Of a stretch of DNA of 64,000 bases, positions 51,756 to 60,453 are shown piece after piece. Where the stretch lies: positions 558,001 through 622,000 of the forward strand of contig NZ_CP019701.2 of the NCBI RefSeq assembly GCF_002005205.3, in the 5' to 3' direction. The position numbers and the translations under genes are program-made. The stretch is from Rhizobium rhizogenes. Its GTDB lineage: Bacteria > Pseudomonadota > Alphaproteobacteria > Rhizobiales > Rhizobiaceae. Below the pieces are notes generated by a model, which did no database searches, was not told where the DNA came from, and saw only the letters and a list, made by a program, of their open reading frames with translations. Each line of letters starts with the position of its first letter. Within the stretch, counting starts at the first letter, position 1.

Positions 51756-53153
51756 TTGACGAGTATGGAAATGACGGAGAAAAACGGCTGGGGCGAATTG
51801 CTGAGCGGAGCGAACCTCTCGCTTCTGACCGTCATATCCTCCGGTATCGGCCTGCACGCCTTCAACCAGTTCGCGGTGGTGACGGCCTTGCCTGTCGCCG
51901 TCAACGAAATCGGCGGCGCCGCCTTCTACAGCTGGGCCTATAGTCTCTATTTCGTCGGCTCCGTGGCCGGCGGTGTCACCGCCGTGCTGTTTCGCGAGCG
52001 TTTTGGCGCACGCGCCGTTTTGCTTCTGTGCTGCCTGATCTTTTCCTTCGGCTCGGTCCTCTCCGCAATCGCCGGGGATTTTTTATGGGTCGTCGTCGGC
52101 CGGGCGTTGCAGGGGCTGGCAGACGGGTTGATCGTGGCGGTGTGCTACAGCCTCATACCCGCCGGTTTCCGCTCCGGCCTGTTGCCGAAGGTCTTTGCCA
52201 TCGAGGCGGCGATCTGGGCGGTCGCCTCGTTTATCGGCCCGCTGACCGGTGGTTTCGCCACCGAGCACATGTCCTGGCGCGCCACCTTCCTGCTGTCGGC
52301 GCCGCTGATCGTGCTGCTGCTGGTCTACACGACCGTCGCCGTCTCAGTCGAGCGGCCGGTGGCGGCAACGCGCAAACCGCTGGTGCCCCTCATTCTGTGC
52401 CTCGTCGGCGCATTGGCCTTTTCCGCGCCTTCCGCCTTTGAGGATGCAAGCCTGCGGGCGATTTCCCTGCTCGCGGGTGCGGCGCTGTTATGGGCTTCGC
52501 TACGGGCGGGCATCCGGCCCTCCACCGGGCTTTTCCCGAGGGATTCCTTCCGGTTGAAAACCGTGCTTGGCAGTGGTTTCTGGGTGCTGTTCCTGATGTC
52601 CTATGCCCATGCGCTGGGCAGCGTCTATCTCGCTTACGTCGCCATAAACCTGTGGCGCTACGAGCCGACCTTCGCCGGCTTCATCGTGGTGACGATGCCG
52701 CTTGCCTGGAGCTTCGTGGCGATGCTGATCGGCAGCCTGCGCTTCGGCCGGCTCAGGGAAATTTGCCTGCATTATGGCCCCTACCAGATGGTGCCGGGCT
52801 GCGCCCTGCTGGGGCTGGGGCTTGCGAGCGGAAACTGGGGCGAGATGCTGCTGGGACAAATCCTCATCGGCTCGGCCTTCGGCATGTCATGGGCCGGTAT
52901 CAGCCAGGCCGCCATGGAGGCTGCGCCCGAGGAAGAGCGCAAGATGACGGGCGCGTTGTTGCCCACTGTTTCGACACTGGGTGCGGCGGCAGGCGCGGGC
53001 GCCAGCGGCACCGTCGCAGCCGCCACCGATCTCGTTGCGCAGATCGAAAGCGCCGATGTGACGATGCCGATGGCGTATCTTTACGGGCTGGGTGTTCTGG
53101 TTTCGCTCATCGCGCTTGTGACTGCCCGCGGCCTGCGCGGTGCATCACGCTGA
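51756..53153 (+). CDS. MFS family transporter (drug-efflux type)
   Basis: A 465-residue major facilitator with about fourteen helices. The loop 2-3 motif is degenerate (FRERFGARAVLLLCCLIF), the motif-C region reads SFIGPLTGGFATEHMSWR, and the middle loop is short. The pattern is that of DHA2-like drug/proton antiporters, but a physiological substrate is unknown. Two start codons are possible: TTG at 51756, with AAAGGA seven bases upstream, or ATG at 51765. I use the TTG for its ribosome site. The gene is preceded by the acidic-protein gene on the other strand. Confidence 0.82.
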   Translation: MTSMEMTEKNGWGELLSGANLSLLTVISSGIGLHAFNQFAVVTALPVAVNEIGGAAFYSWAYSLYFVGSVAGGVTAVLFRERFGARAVLLLCCLIFSFGSVLSAIAGDFLWVVVGRALQGLADGLIVAVCYSLIPAGFRSGLLPKVFAIEAAIWAVASFIGPLTGGFATEHMSWRATFLLSAPLIVLLLVYTTVAVSVERPVAATRKPLVPLILCLVGALAFSAPSAFEDASLRAISLLAGAALLWASLRAGIRPSTGLFPRDSFRLKTVLGSGFWVLFLMSYAHALGSVYLAYVAINLWRYEPTFAGFIVVTMPLAWSFVAMLIGSLRFGRLREICLHYGPYQMVPGCALLGLGLASGNWGEMLLGQILIGSAFGMSWAGISQAAMEAAPEEERKMTGALLPTVSTLGAAAGAGASGTVAAATDLVAQIESADVTMPMAYLYGLGVLVSLIALVTARGLRGASR

Positions 53154-53174
53154 GTGCCGCGCGCCGGAAAGCGG

Positions 53175-53348
53175 TTACGACTGGGTGGTGGCGATGGTGA
53201 TCGCCGCCAGATAAACCACGAAGGACATGATCGCGATTGCCCCGATAATGATGATGATGCCCTTGCCGGCGCGTTTTTTCTCGGCCCTGTTTTCATTGGC
53301 TTCGGTCGGGAACAGGATGGGATCGCTGGTATCGCGGATTTTGGTCAT
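53175..53348 (-). CDS. Small single-pass membrane protein
   Basis: A 57-residue protein with a hydrophilic start (MTKIRDTSDPILFPTEANEN), a basic stretch and one helix (GIIIIIGAIAIMSFVVYLAA). AAAAGGAGAAACGGC precedes the ATG at 53348, a strong ribosome site, so it is likely expressed. The family is unknown to me. It lies 71 bp past the start of... the GH32 gene end on the same strand is 72 bp upstream, so they could share a transcript. Confidence 0.65.
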   Translation of the reverse strand: MTKIRDTSDPILFPTEANENRAEKKRAGKGIIIIIGAIAIMSFVVYLAAITIATTQS

Positions 53349-53419
53349 GCCGTTTCTCCTTTTGCGCGTCTGGTCGGCTGTTTCTGAATGATCAACCGCC
53401 CGGTCCGCCAAAAGGTTCC

Positions 53420-55138
53420 TCAGGGGCGCAGCGCCCACGTCGTGGCATGGACCACCGCGCCCGGTGCCGCCTTCAGCACGGCCGAACGCACGGGTTCGAA
53501 ACCCTCGATGCGTTTTGTGCCGACATACCGGCCCCGGTTGGCAAAGACCTCGATGGAGCCGTAATCGAGGAATATCCTGAGGCGAGAGGCCCTTGCACCC
53601 TTGGCGATGTAATGCGGCGAAGCGCCGTCCCGCCCATCCTCATGGCGGATCCACAGGCCGGTTTCATCCGAGACGAGACCGAGCGTGACCGTCGGGTGCT
53701 CCAGCGCCAGTTCGAAAGGCGCGCCGGGTGAGGAAAGCTCGAACAATATTTCCACCGCCCCGTTGATGAAGGTAACGCGTTCGCCGGCGGCAAGGCGCGT
53801 GCGGTCGAGAATATGGCTGCGCAGGCTTTCCGCAGCGCCGATGGGCGGGGTCAGAAGCTCGCCGTTGAGGTAATGAATCCGGCGCGGCAGCGTCATGGAG
53901 GTGGGAAAATCGATTTCCGGATTGGCATCCGCCCAATTGGCGAGCCAGCCGATGCCGATGATGCTGTCACCATCCAGAAAGGCCTGAAAGGCGTAGTTGT
54001 CGGTGCCGAAATCCAGTTCCTGACCGAATTCCTTGGTGAAGGCCTTGCCGTCGAACCAGCCGACATCGGCCATGGTGAGGTTCTTGCGCCCGGTTTCCGG
54101 GTCTTCGGAATGCATCAGCCCGTAGACCAGAACCCAGCGGGTGGAGCGGGCATTGGCCGGACCGTCGAGCGGCAGCAGGCAGGGGCATTCGATGGCGGTC
54201 GTCCTGTAGCGCGTTTCCACCCACAGCTTGCCCACATAGGTCCATCCGGAGGCCGCCGTGGGGTCCTGCGTCTCGTAAAGCAGGATGACGCCGCCGCCAT
54301 CGCTCTGGCTGCCGAGCACCATTTTCCAGAGCCCGTCGGGACCACGAAACACGTAAGGATCGCGGAAATCCGGCGTCAGCCCCTGTCCGTCCGGGCGGTG
54401 GGCGAGAACGACCTCTGCCTGCCCGGCCATGATGAGATCGGAGGAGGTGGCGGTGAGCTGGATCTGCTGTTCGGGAATGCGGTCCTGCACCTGTTCGGTG
54501 AAGAAGACGCGGATACCGGTGCCTTCCACCAGCGGAATGGTGGAGCCGGAATAGGCGCCGCCGCGCTTGTCCGGCCGCGTCGTCAGGTCTTCGGAGGGGA
54601 ACAGGAAGATCGGCAGATGCCGCCAGCGCAGGTAGTCCGAGGAGACGGCATGGCCCCAATGCATGGTGTTCCAGCGCAGCCCGTGCGAATAATGCTGATA
54701 GAACAGATGCGGGCGGCCTTCGAAACGGCCAAACCCGTTCGGATCGTTCATCCAGCCGAAGGGCGGACGGAAATGATAGCTATCGGGCAGCTCGGGAGCG
54801 GCGTTATCAGGCTTGGTGTGGACGACGGTGATGCCGGTTTCCAGCACATCCGAAGCGGTGAACCAGTAGATGACGGAAACGGCGGTCGTGACCGTGTCAT
54901 AGCTCAGCTCCACATGGCCGCCGCCGAACACCTGATAGATTCGAAAACCGAACTCTTCGGTATTGATGCTTGAAACTTCAGCGAATTTTCCATTCTGGTT
55001 GGAGAAGGAGACGGCACCGGGTTCGGCCGCCTTTTTCGCCTTCAGCCAGACATGGAAGGTGGCGTTGACCGGCAGGTCGGTGTGGAGGGTGCGGATGGCG
55101 CTTTCCGATACTTCCGTCACGGTTTCAACGACGCTCAT
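53420..55138 (-). CDS. Glycoside hydrolase family 32 (invertase/levanase-like)
   Basis: A 572-residue beta-fructosidase-type enzyme. The nucleophile motif is GWMNDPNGFG (near residue 130), the acidic RDPYVFRGPDG comes next, and the acid/base Glu is in AIECPCLLPLDG. The C-terminal beta-sandwich has IFLDYGSIEVFANRGRYVGT. About 125 residues precede the first motif (TFHVWLKAKKAAEPGAVSFS and so on), much more than in plain invertases, and may be an extra beta domain. No signal peptide is seen, so it probably works in the cytoplasm on sucrose or a fructan fragment. AAAGGA lies seven bases before the ATG at 55138. Confidence 0.9.
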   Translation of the reverse strand: MSVVETVTEVSESAIRTLHTDLPVNATFHVWLKAKKAAEPGAVSFSNQNGKFAEVSSINTEEFGFRIYQVFGGGHVELSYDTVTTAVSVIYWFTASDVLETGITVVHTKPDNAAPELPDSYHFRPPFGWMNDPNGFGRFEGRPHLFYQHYSHGLRWNTMHWGHAVSSDYLRWRHLPIFLFPSEDLTTRPDKRGGAYSGSTIPLVEGTGIRVFFTEQVQDRIPEQQIQLTATSSDLIMAGQAEVVLAHRPDGQGLTPDFRDPYVFRGPDGLWKMVLGSQSDGGGVILLYETQDPTAASGWTYVGKLWVETRYRTTAIECPCLLPLDGPANARSTRWVLVYGLMHSEDPETGRKNLTMADVGWFDGKAFTKEFGQELDFGTDNYAFQAFLDGDSIIGIGWLANWADANPEIDFPTSMTLPRRIHYLNGELLTPPIGAAESLRSHILDRTRLAAGERVTFINGAVEILFELSSPGAPFELALEHPTVTLGLVSDETGLWIRHEDGRDGASPHYIAKGARASRLRIFLDYGSIEVFANRGRYVGTKRIEGFEPVRSAVLKAAPGAVVHATTWALRP

Positions 55139-55311
55139 TGCTGTTCCTTTCATTTCGGCATTCTGCGGGTCAAGCATAGGAACGATGATGGCGCTGGAAA
55201 GTTCATTGCGCAAAATACAATGAGTGGCGTTATAGGCACGGTGTGACGGCATTGTCGCTCGCAACTGCGGCCTTGCCGCCCCATATAAAGGCAAAAGCAG
55301 GGAGTTTAACC

Positions 55312-56775
55312 GTGATCAGATTCGACAATTCCTATGCCCGCCTGCCGGAGCGGTTCAGCGCCGCCGTGCTGCCGACGCCGGTGAAGGCGCCGCGCCTCAT
55401 CGCCTTCAATCGCAAGCTGGCAGACGAACTCCTTCTGGATGTTTCCGGCCTTGACGACGAAAGGCTGGCGGCGATCTTTTCCGGCAATGTCGTGCCGCAG
55501 GGGGCCGAGCCGCTGGCGATGGCCTATGCCGGCCACCAGTTCGGCGGCTTCGTGCCGCAGCTGGGCGATGGTCGCGCCATTCTTCTCGGCGAGGTGATCG
55601 ACGCGAATGGCAGGAGGCGGGATATCCAGCTCAAGGGTTCCGGCCCCACGCCCTTTTCGCGCAGGGGCGACGGGCGCGCCGCCCTCGGACCGGTGCTGCG
55701 TGAATATATCGTTTCGGAAGCTATGTTTGCGCTTGGCATTCCCGCCACGCGGGCCTTGGCGGCGGTTCTGAGCGGCGAAAAGGTGCAGCGCGAGGTCGGG
55801 CTGCCGGGCGGCGTCTTCACCCGTGTTGCGGCAAGCCACATCCGTGTCGGCACCTTCCAGTTCTTCGCCGCGCGCGAGGATGACGAGGCGATCAAAAACC
55901 TTGCCGACCACGTGATTGACCGCCATTATCCCGATGCGAAAAATGCGGACAACCCCTATCTGGCGCTGCTGCGCGGCATCGCTGAAAGGCAGTGCGACCT
56001 TATTGCCCGCTGGATGATGGTGGGTTTCATTCATGGTGTGATGAACACCGATAATATGGCGGTATCCGGCGAGACCATCGATTTCGGCCCCTGCGCCTTC
56101 CTTGATGAATACCACCCCAACAAGGTCTTCTCATCCATCGATGCGCAGGGCCGTTACGCCTTCAACAACCAGCCGGGCATCGCCCAGTGGAACATCGCCA
56201 GGCTGGCGGAATGCCTGCTGCCGCTGCTCGATCCTCAAGTGGAAAAGGCCGCCGAACTTGCCAATGCCGTTCTCGCCGATTTCGCCGCCGCCTTTCCCAA
56301 GCGCTGGCTGGCCGGCATGCGCGAAAAACTCGGCCTGACGCTGGAAGAGGAAGGCGATCTCGGTCTCGTGCAGGCACTTCTGGCTCTGATGCAGGCGTCC
56401 GAAGCGGATTACACGCAGACCTTCCGGCGGCTTTCCCATGCGGCGAATGGCGATGCCGAACCATTTCGCGGCATGTTCATCGATATTGCCGGGGCCGACG
56501 AATTTCTGGCCCGCTGGCGCGAAAGAGCCGGGCGTGAAGAAATCTCCGATGCCGACAGGTCACGGGCAATGCTGTCCGTCAATCCGGCTGTCATCCCGCG
56601 TAACCACCGTATCGAGGAACTGATCGAGGCGGCGGTGGAAGAGGATGATTTCGAGCCTTTCCACGCCATGCTGGCGGCAATCGCGACGCCCTTCGAGGAG
56701 CGGCCGGACAATTTTGTCTACATGCAGCCGCCGATGAGCCATGAGCGGGTGTTCAGGACGTTTTGCGGGACGTGA
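55312..56775 (+). CDS. selO: SelO family protein AMPylase (YdiU/UPF0061)
   Basis: A 487-residue pseudokinase-fold enzyme that attaches AMP to proteins. Typical blocks are PLAMAYAGHQFGGFVPQLGD, DIQLKGSGPTPFSRRGDGRA with the ATP-binding Lys, and MNTDNMAVSGETIDFGPCAF with the metal-binding Asn and Asp. The GTG at 55312 (VIRFDNSYARLPERF) is chosen since GGGAG precedes it and relatives start there; an in-frame GTG at 55243 would add 23 residues. E. coli SelO has a C-terminal selenocysteine or cysteine; here a Cys lies in the end FRTFCGT, in the same place. Confidence 0.92.
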   Translation: MIRFDNSYARLPERFSAAVLPTPVKAPRLIAFNRKLADELLLDVSGLDDERLAAIFSGNVVPQGAEPLAMAYAGHQFGGFVPQLGDGRAILLGEVIDANGRRRDIQLKGSGPTPFSRRGDGRAALGPVLREYIVSEAMFALGIPATRALAAVLSGEKVQREVGLPGGVFTRVAASHIRVGTFQFFAAREDDEAIKNLADHVIDRHYPDAKNADNPYLALLRGIAERQCDLIARWMMVGFIHGVMNTDNMAVSGETIDFGPCAFLDEYHPNKVFSSIDAQGRYAFNNQPGIAQWNIARLAECLLPLLDPQVEKAAELANAVLADFAAAFPKRWLAGMREKLGLTLEEEGDLGLVQALLALMQASEADYTQTFRRLSHAANGDAEPFRGMFIDIAGADEFLARWRERAGREEISDADRSRAMLSVNPAVIPRNHRIEELIEAAVEEDDFEPFHAMLAAIATPFEERPDNFVYMQPPMSHERVFRTFCGT

Positions 56776-56792
56776 TGGGTTCGTCATCCTCA

Positions 56793-56823
56793 CCGTCATG
56801 CCGGATCAAGTCCGGCATGACGG
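56793..56823. repeat. Solitary palindromic hairpin related to family A arms
   Basis: Arms CCGTCATGCCGGA and TCCGGCATGACGG (13 bp) enclose TCAAG. It equals one outer hairpin of the family A element at 58555. It lies between convergent selO and the lysine-dehydrogenase-like gene, where it may serve as a transcription stop for either. Confidence 0.75.
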
Positions 56824-56839
56824 AAAAAAGCTGTTTCCC

Positions 56840-57940
56840 TTATCCCACCCGGGCCAGCGGCTCATGTGAGCCATAATACCGGCCGAACCGGTTTTCGAGG
56901 AATTTCGGCAGCGCCACTTCCTCCTGCCGCACGAAGCCCTTCTGTGGCAGGGCGCCTTCAGCAAGCAGATCGAGAACCGTGCAGATGCCGGCGGCGGTGG
57001 TGATCTGGATGGCGCTCATCATCCGGCCGGAAACAGGGCCGGCATAGACCTTGTTGGCATAGGTTTCCTGCAGGAAACGACCGTTGCGGGTGCCGCAGAC
57101 GGTGACGAAGACGATGACCACATCCTGCATGGTGCCGGGCAGGGCGTTTTCGAACAGGTCCTTCAGCACATCGCGGCGGTTGCGCAGGTTGAGGTCGTTC
57201 AGAAGCGCCTTCATGATTGCCACATGGCCGGGATAACGGATGGTGCGGTAATTCATCGTCCGCACCTTGCCTTCCAGCGTGGCGCAGAGCGTGCCGAGGC
57301 CGCCCGAGGTGTTGAAGGCCTCATAGGTGACGCCGTCGAGCGAAAATTCCTCACGCTCTTCCAGCGCCGGAACGGCGGTAAGGCGGCCTTCGACGATGGC
57401 TTCGCAGGGCTCGATATATTCGTTGATCAGCCCGTCCGTGCTCCAGGTGAGATTGTAGTTGAGCGCATTGGACGGATATTGCGGCAGCGCGCCGACACGC
57501 ATGCGCACGCTGTCGAGCTTGTCGAAGCGGGCGGCGAGATCGGCGGCGACGATGGAGATGAAGCCGGGCGCGAGACCGCATTGCGGAATGAGCGCGGTTT
57601 CAGCCGTTTCCGAGAGCGCCTTGACCTTGCGGGTGGATTCCACGTCTTCGGTAAGATCGAGATAATGCGTGCCCACAGTGACTGCCGCCTCCGCAATGCC
57701 CGCCGTCAGGTGGAAGGGGGCTGCGGACAGCACGGCGAATTTGCCCTTCAGCAGTGCTTCCAGCGCCGGGCGATCGGCGATGTCGACGATCTCGGTATCG
57801 ACGCGCTCATGCGCCGGCACATTGGCCAGCTGGTCGGCCGAGCGGTCGGCAACCGTGATGCGATAATCGCCTGTTGCGGCCAGCATCCAGGCGATGGCTG
57901 AACCGATATTGCCCGCGCCGATGACGACAATGTTTTTCAT
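56840..57940 (-). CDS. Saccharopine dehydrogenase-family oxidoreductase, possibly lysine 6-dehydrogenase
   Basis: A 366-residue NAD(P)-dependent enzyme. The nucleotide-binding start is MKNIVVIGAGNIGSAIAWML, with VTVADRS as the acidic end of the second strand, which suggests NAD preference. YLDLTEDVESTRKV and PQCGLAPGFISIVAADLA are core blocks of the saccharopine dehydrogenase family. Lysine 6-dehydrogenase is known from Agrobacterium tumefaciens and has this length and fold, so it is my first candidate; an N-carboxyamino-acid dehydrogenase is another. The divergent Lrp/AsnC gene is a likely regulator, answering to lysine. Confidence 0.78.
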   Translation of the reverse strand: MKNIVVIGAGNIGSAIAWMLAATGDYRITVADRSADQLANVPAHERVDTEIVDIADRPALEALLKGKFAVLSAAPFHLTAGIAEAAVTVGTHYLDLTEDVESTRKVKALSETAETALIPQCGLAPGFISIVAADLAARFDKLDSVRMRVGALPQYPSNALNYNLTWSTDGLINEYIEPCEAIVEGRLTAVPALEEREEFSLDGVTYEAFNTSGGLGTLCATLEGKVRTMNYRTIRYPGHVAIMKALLNDLNLRNRRDVLKDLFENALPGTMQDVVIVFVTVCGTRNGRFLQETYANKVYAGPVSGRMMSAIQITTAAGICTVLDLLAEGALPQKGFVRQEEVALPKFLENRFGRYYGSHEPLARVG

Positions 57941-58087
57941 GTTTTTGTTCCCCGCAGTAAATTCGCATGTCTTTGCGCAACGAATGCGCCTCAGAGACAG
58001 AATGCCAGCTTCTATTGACGATTCGCAGCTTCACTATGTGCAGATAGCGGTCTATTATTGGACAGTTAGACGAGAGGATTGATCATT

Positions 58088-58519
58088 ATGACGATCGCCG
58101 ACAAGGATCGGGCGCTGCTGGCCCTGCTTTCCGAAAATGCCCGCATGCCGGTGGCGGAACTGGCGCGCAAACTCGGCCTTTCCCGCACGACCGTGCAGGC
58201 GCGCATCGAGCGGCTGGAGGCAGACGGGGTGATTGCCGGTTATGGCCTGAGGCTTTCGGAAAGCTATCTTTCCGGGCTGGTGCGCGCCCATGTGCTGATT
58301 ACCATTGCACCCAAGGCGCTGCCCGGCGTGACGGCCGCGCTTGCCGCCATCAAGGAGGTCACGACGCTGCATTCGGTGAGCGGCACATTTGACCTGATTG
58401 CGATTCTGGCCGCCCCTTCGATCCTCGATCTCGACCGGCTGATCGACCGCATAGGCGCGCTTGACGGTGTGGAGCGCACGCTGTCGTCGATCATTCTGTC
58501 GACGCGGATTTCGCGGTAG
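58088..58519 (+). CDS. Lrp/AsnC family transcriptional regulator
   Basis: A 143-residue Lrp-type regulator. The helix-turn-helix has DRALLALLSENARMPVAELA and RKLGLSRTTVQARIERLEAD. The RAM domain with its amino-acid pocket is SLSGLVRAHVLITIAPKALP-like, ending SGTFDLIAILAAPSILDLDR. The ATG at 58088 is chosen; an in-frame TTG at 58079 follows GAGAGGA closely and is an alternative. It is divergent from the lysine-dehydrogenase-like gene, with about 145 bp between the starts, a common pairing of an amino-acid enzyme with its Lrp regulator. Confidence 0.88.
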   Translation: MTIADKDRALLALLSENARMPVAELARKLGLSRTTVQARIERLEADGVIAGYGLRLSESYLSGLVRAHVLITIAPKALPGVTAALAAIKEVTTLHSVSGTFDLIAILAAPSILDLDRLIDRIGALDGVERTLSSIILSTRISR

Positions 58520-58554
58520 GGATGTTTTGGGAAGTGTAAGGTACGCAAAACCCA

Positions 58555-58673
58555 CTTCCGTCATGCCGGACTTGATCCGGCATCCAGCCGCAGCGCGTCT
58601 GCGCGGCGAATAGAGTCTTTTCAGCCCAAGGACTTGGGCTGGCTGGATACCGGCTCAAGGCCGGTATGATGGA
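58555..58673. repeat. Mosaic palindromic repeat, family A copy 5
   Basis: The left hairpin is GTCATGCCGGACTTGATCCG and the right one GGCTCAAGGCCGGTATGATG, so the two outer ends come from different subtypes. The core is the usual CGCGTCTGCGCGGCG with CCCAAGGACTTGGG. Its right end runs into the first codons of the following orphan frame. Confidence 0.8.
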
Positions 58674-58896
58674 AGCAATGTTCTACAAAACGAAGCGTAT
58701 TCTTGCCTATGATGCTGGTACCAGCCCCTCCTCGGTGAAGGTGGGCGGCGGCGGAAACTTCTTAGCCGTCACTACGGACGTTTCTGGCACAACCGGTGTT
58801 GACGGGAATGTTACCATTGGCGTAGTCGCTGGTAACTTGAGGATTGAAAACAGGTCTGGCTCTTTGGCTTATTTTCGATATTTCTTTTTGGGCTAG
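58666..58896 (+). CDS. Orphan low-GC protein fragment
   Basis: A 76-residue frame that begins inside a family A repeat and ends YFFLG. The body (AYDAGTSPSSVKVGGGGNFL, then VTIGVVAGNLRIENRSGSLA) looks like the last beta-rich part of a larger surface or tail-fibre type protein. Codons such as TTA, AGG and TCT are used here more than in the neighbours, which suggests foreign origin. It has no convincing ribosome site. I take it as a fragment whose start was lost, perhaps when the repeat was placed. A true small gene starting at ATG 58678 cannot be excluded. Confidence 0.4.
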   Translation: MMEAMFYKTKRILAYDAGTSPSSVKVGGGGNFLAVTTDVSGTTGVDGNVTIGVVAGNLRIENRSGSLAYFRYFFLG

Positions 58897-58922
58897 ATAT
58901 ACGCGAATGCAAGGCATTACTG

Positions 58923-59690
58923 ATGAATGACGACATCGTGGCGGCTCTCGCTGCTCATCGGGTGACCTTTATGGGGGCACCAAGGGAAACGCGGTTTGGG
59001 TTCGGCCCCGCAAGAGGGCCGATAACCCTAGAGCCTTTCATTCAATTTCGGGGAGGCACCATAGATGCGCGTCAAATTGGCGCTTTCTCATATCTAGGTT
59101 GCCGAGTGTCCGTGCTGAGGCATGTCGAATGCATCGGTCGGTTCTGTTCTATCGCCCCGAATTTGACGACGGGACCGGCGGAGCATGCTACATCGATGCT
59201 CGGAACCCATTCAATGTTCAACGGGCAATGGGACAAGCAATGGCCAGAGTTGTTCGATGAGTTTGGCATCGAGCCGTGGCAGGTTATCGCGGGGCGGACG
59301 GCCGCTAACGCTCAGTTAGCGGCAAGGGCCGCTCGGATAAAAATCGGCAATGACGTCTGGATTGGCGACGGCGTTTTCATCTCTCGCGGTGTTACTATCG
59401 GTGATGGAGCCGTTATCGCCGCGCGGGCGGTTGTGACCAAGGATGTCGCACCTTATGCAATTGTCGGCGGAGTGCCGGCTAAGTTGATACGCTATCGATT
59501 TGTAGAGGATTTGCGGCTGCGGCTTCTCGCTACACACTGGTGGGACTACGGACCGGCTATCCTAAAGGGATTGGATTGGTCCTCACCGGGTGCCTGCATT
59601 GATCAACTTGAAAAGCGGGTCGATGAAGGTGCGGAGCCGTACCTGCCGAAAAAACTCAAGATCAACTCCGATGGATTGATCGCTGACTAG
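58923..59690 (+). CDS. Hexapeptide-repeat acetyltransferase (CatB/LbH family)
   Basis: A 255-residue left-handed beta-helix acyltransferase. Hexapeptide turns are visible from IGAFSYLGCRVSVLRHVECI onward and again in IKIGNDVWIGDGVFISRGVT with IGDGAVIAARAVVTKDV and PYAIVGGVPAKLIRYRF. The loop THSMFNGQWDKQWPELFDEF is the typical insertion near the active site of CatB-type enzymes. The substrate could be a sugar or antibiotic; surface polysaccharide acetylation is another option. GC content is lower than the flanking genes, so transfer is likely. AAGGCATTACTG precedes the ATG. Confidence 0.85.
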   Translation: MNDDIVAALAAHRVTFMGAPRETRFGFGPARGPITLEPFIQFRGGTIDARQIGAFSYLGCRVSVLRHVECIGRFCSIAPNLTTGPAEHATSMLGTHSMFNGQWDKQWPELFDEFGIEPWQVIAGRTAANAQLAARAARIKIGNDVWIGDGVFISRGVTIGDGAVIAARAVVTKDVAPYAIVGGVPAKLIRYRFVEDLRLRLLATHWWDYGPAILKGLDWSSPGACIDQLEKRVDEGAEPYLPKKLKINSDGLIAD

Positions 59691-59942
59691 CCTTTCTGTC
59701 AGCGATGTTTGAGCATCCTTTGTCGCATGGCGGACCTCTTCGCAAGACCGTTTGGAGTGCGGGATGGCCAGCACGAAAATCAAGTACCAGAAGCGCCTCT
59801 TTGTAGGGGTTAAGATGATTATTTTTGTTTTCGTGTCCGAAAGCTGACGCTGATTCGTCCAGAAGGTCGCGCCCCGCCACACGAAGCGGCAAAGGCGCTT
59901 GTCTCTCCCATGCTTTTGTCGCTACGCGAGGGCGAAGACCAT

Positions 59943-60311
59943 CTAAGCCGCCGCCCTCTCGTCATAAGCCCTCTGCGCCGCCAGCACCGCGTCCATATTG
60001 CCCTCCGCCCAATGCGCAAGCGCCGCCACCGTGTCGGTGAGCGTCCGCCCCAGCGGCGTCAGCGAATATTCGACCGTTACCGGCACGGTCGGAAAGGCCT
60101 GCCGGGAAATCAGCCCGTCACGCTCGAGCTTCTTCAGCGTCTGCGACAGGACCTTCTGCGAAATGCCCTTGATCTCGCGCCGCAGCAGGTTGAAGCGCAC
60201 GGGATCGCGCCGCAGCTTGTCGAGGATCAACAGCGCCCATTTGTCGGCGATCCTGTCCAGCACCATGCGGGTAGGGCAGCGGTCCTCATAGACGTCATAG
60301 ATGTTTTCCAT
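59943..60311 (-). CDS. HxlR family transcriptional regulator
   Basis: A 122-residue winged helix regulator. The family start is CPTRMVLDRIADKWALLILD, with Cys near the N-terminus that in some members senses aldehydes or oxidants. The recognition part is RFNLLRREIKGISQKVLSQT and LKKLERDGLISRQ. It is divergent from an NmrA-type oxidoreductase gene, and the gap of 142 bp holds GGTTTCC repeats that fit an operator for it. This gene pair is common in rhizobia and pseudomonads. Confidence 0.9.
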   Translation of the reverse strand: MENIYDVYEDRCPTRMVLDRIADKWALLILDKLRRDPVRFNLLRREIKGISQKVLSQTLKKLERDGLISRQAFPTVPVTVEYSLTPLGRTLTDTVAALAHWAEGNMDAVLAAQRAYDERAAA

Positions 60312-60341
60312 CGGTCTTTTCCATCTTCTTACGGCCGTGCC

Positions 60342-60430
60342 GGTTTCCGCGAGGAAACCAGATAACCGAAAAGTGCTCTCTTTTCATGATTTCGCAAACG
60401 CAGTACCTGTGTTTCCGAAACATGGTTTCC
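60342..60430. promoter_or_regulatory. GGTTTCC repeats, likely HxlR operator region
   Basis: A perfect dyad GGTTTCC-GCGA-GGAAACC lies at 60342-60359. The same half-site recurs as GGTTTCC at 60424-60430, and a GTTTCCGAAAC-type near-palindrome at 60411-60421. They sit between the divergent HxlR and NmrA-type genes, the second just before the latter's start, so a repressor bound here could shut both promoters. Confidence 0.55.
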
Positions 60431-60453
60431 ATTAGATACTAAGGAGATTTGAG

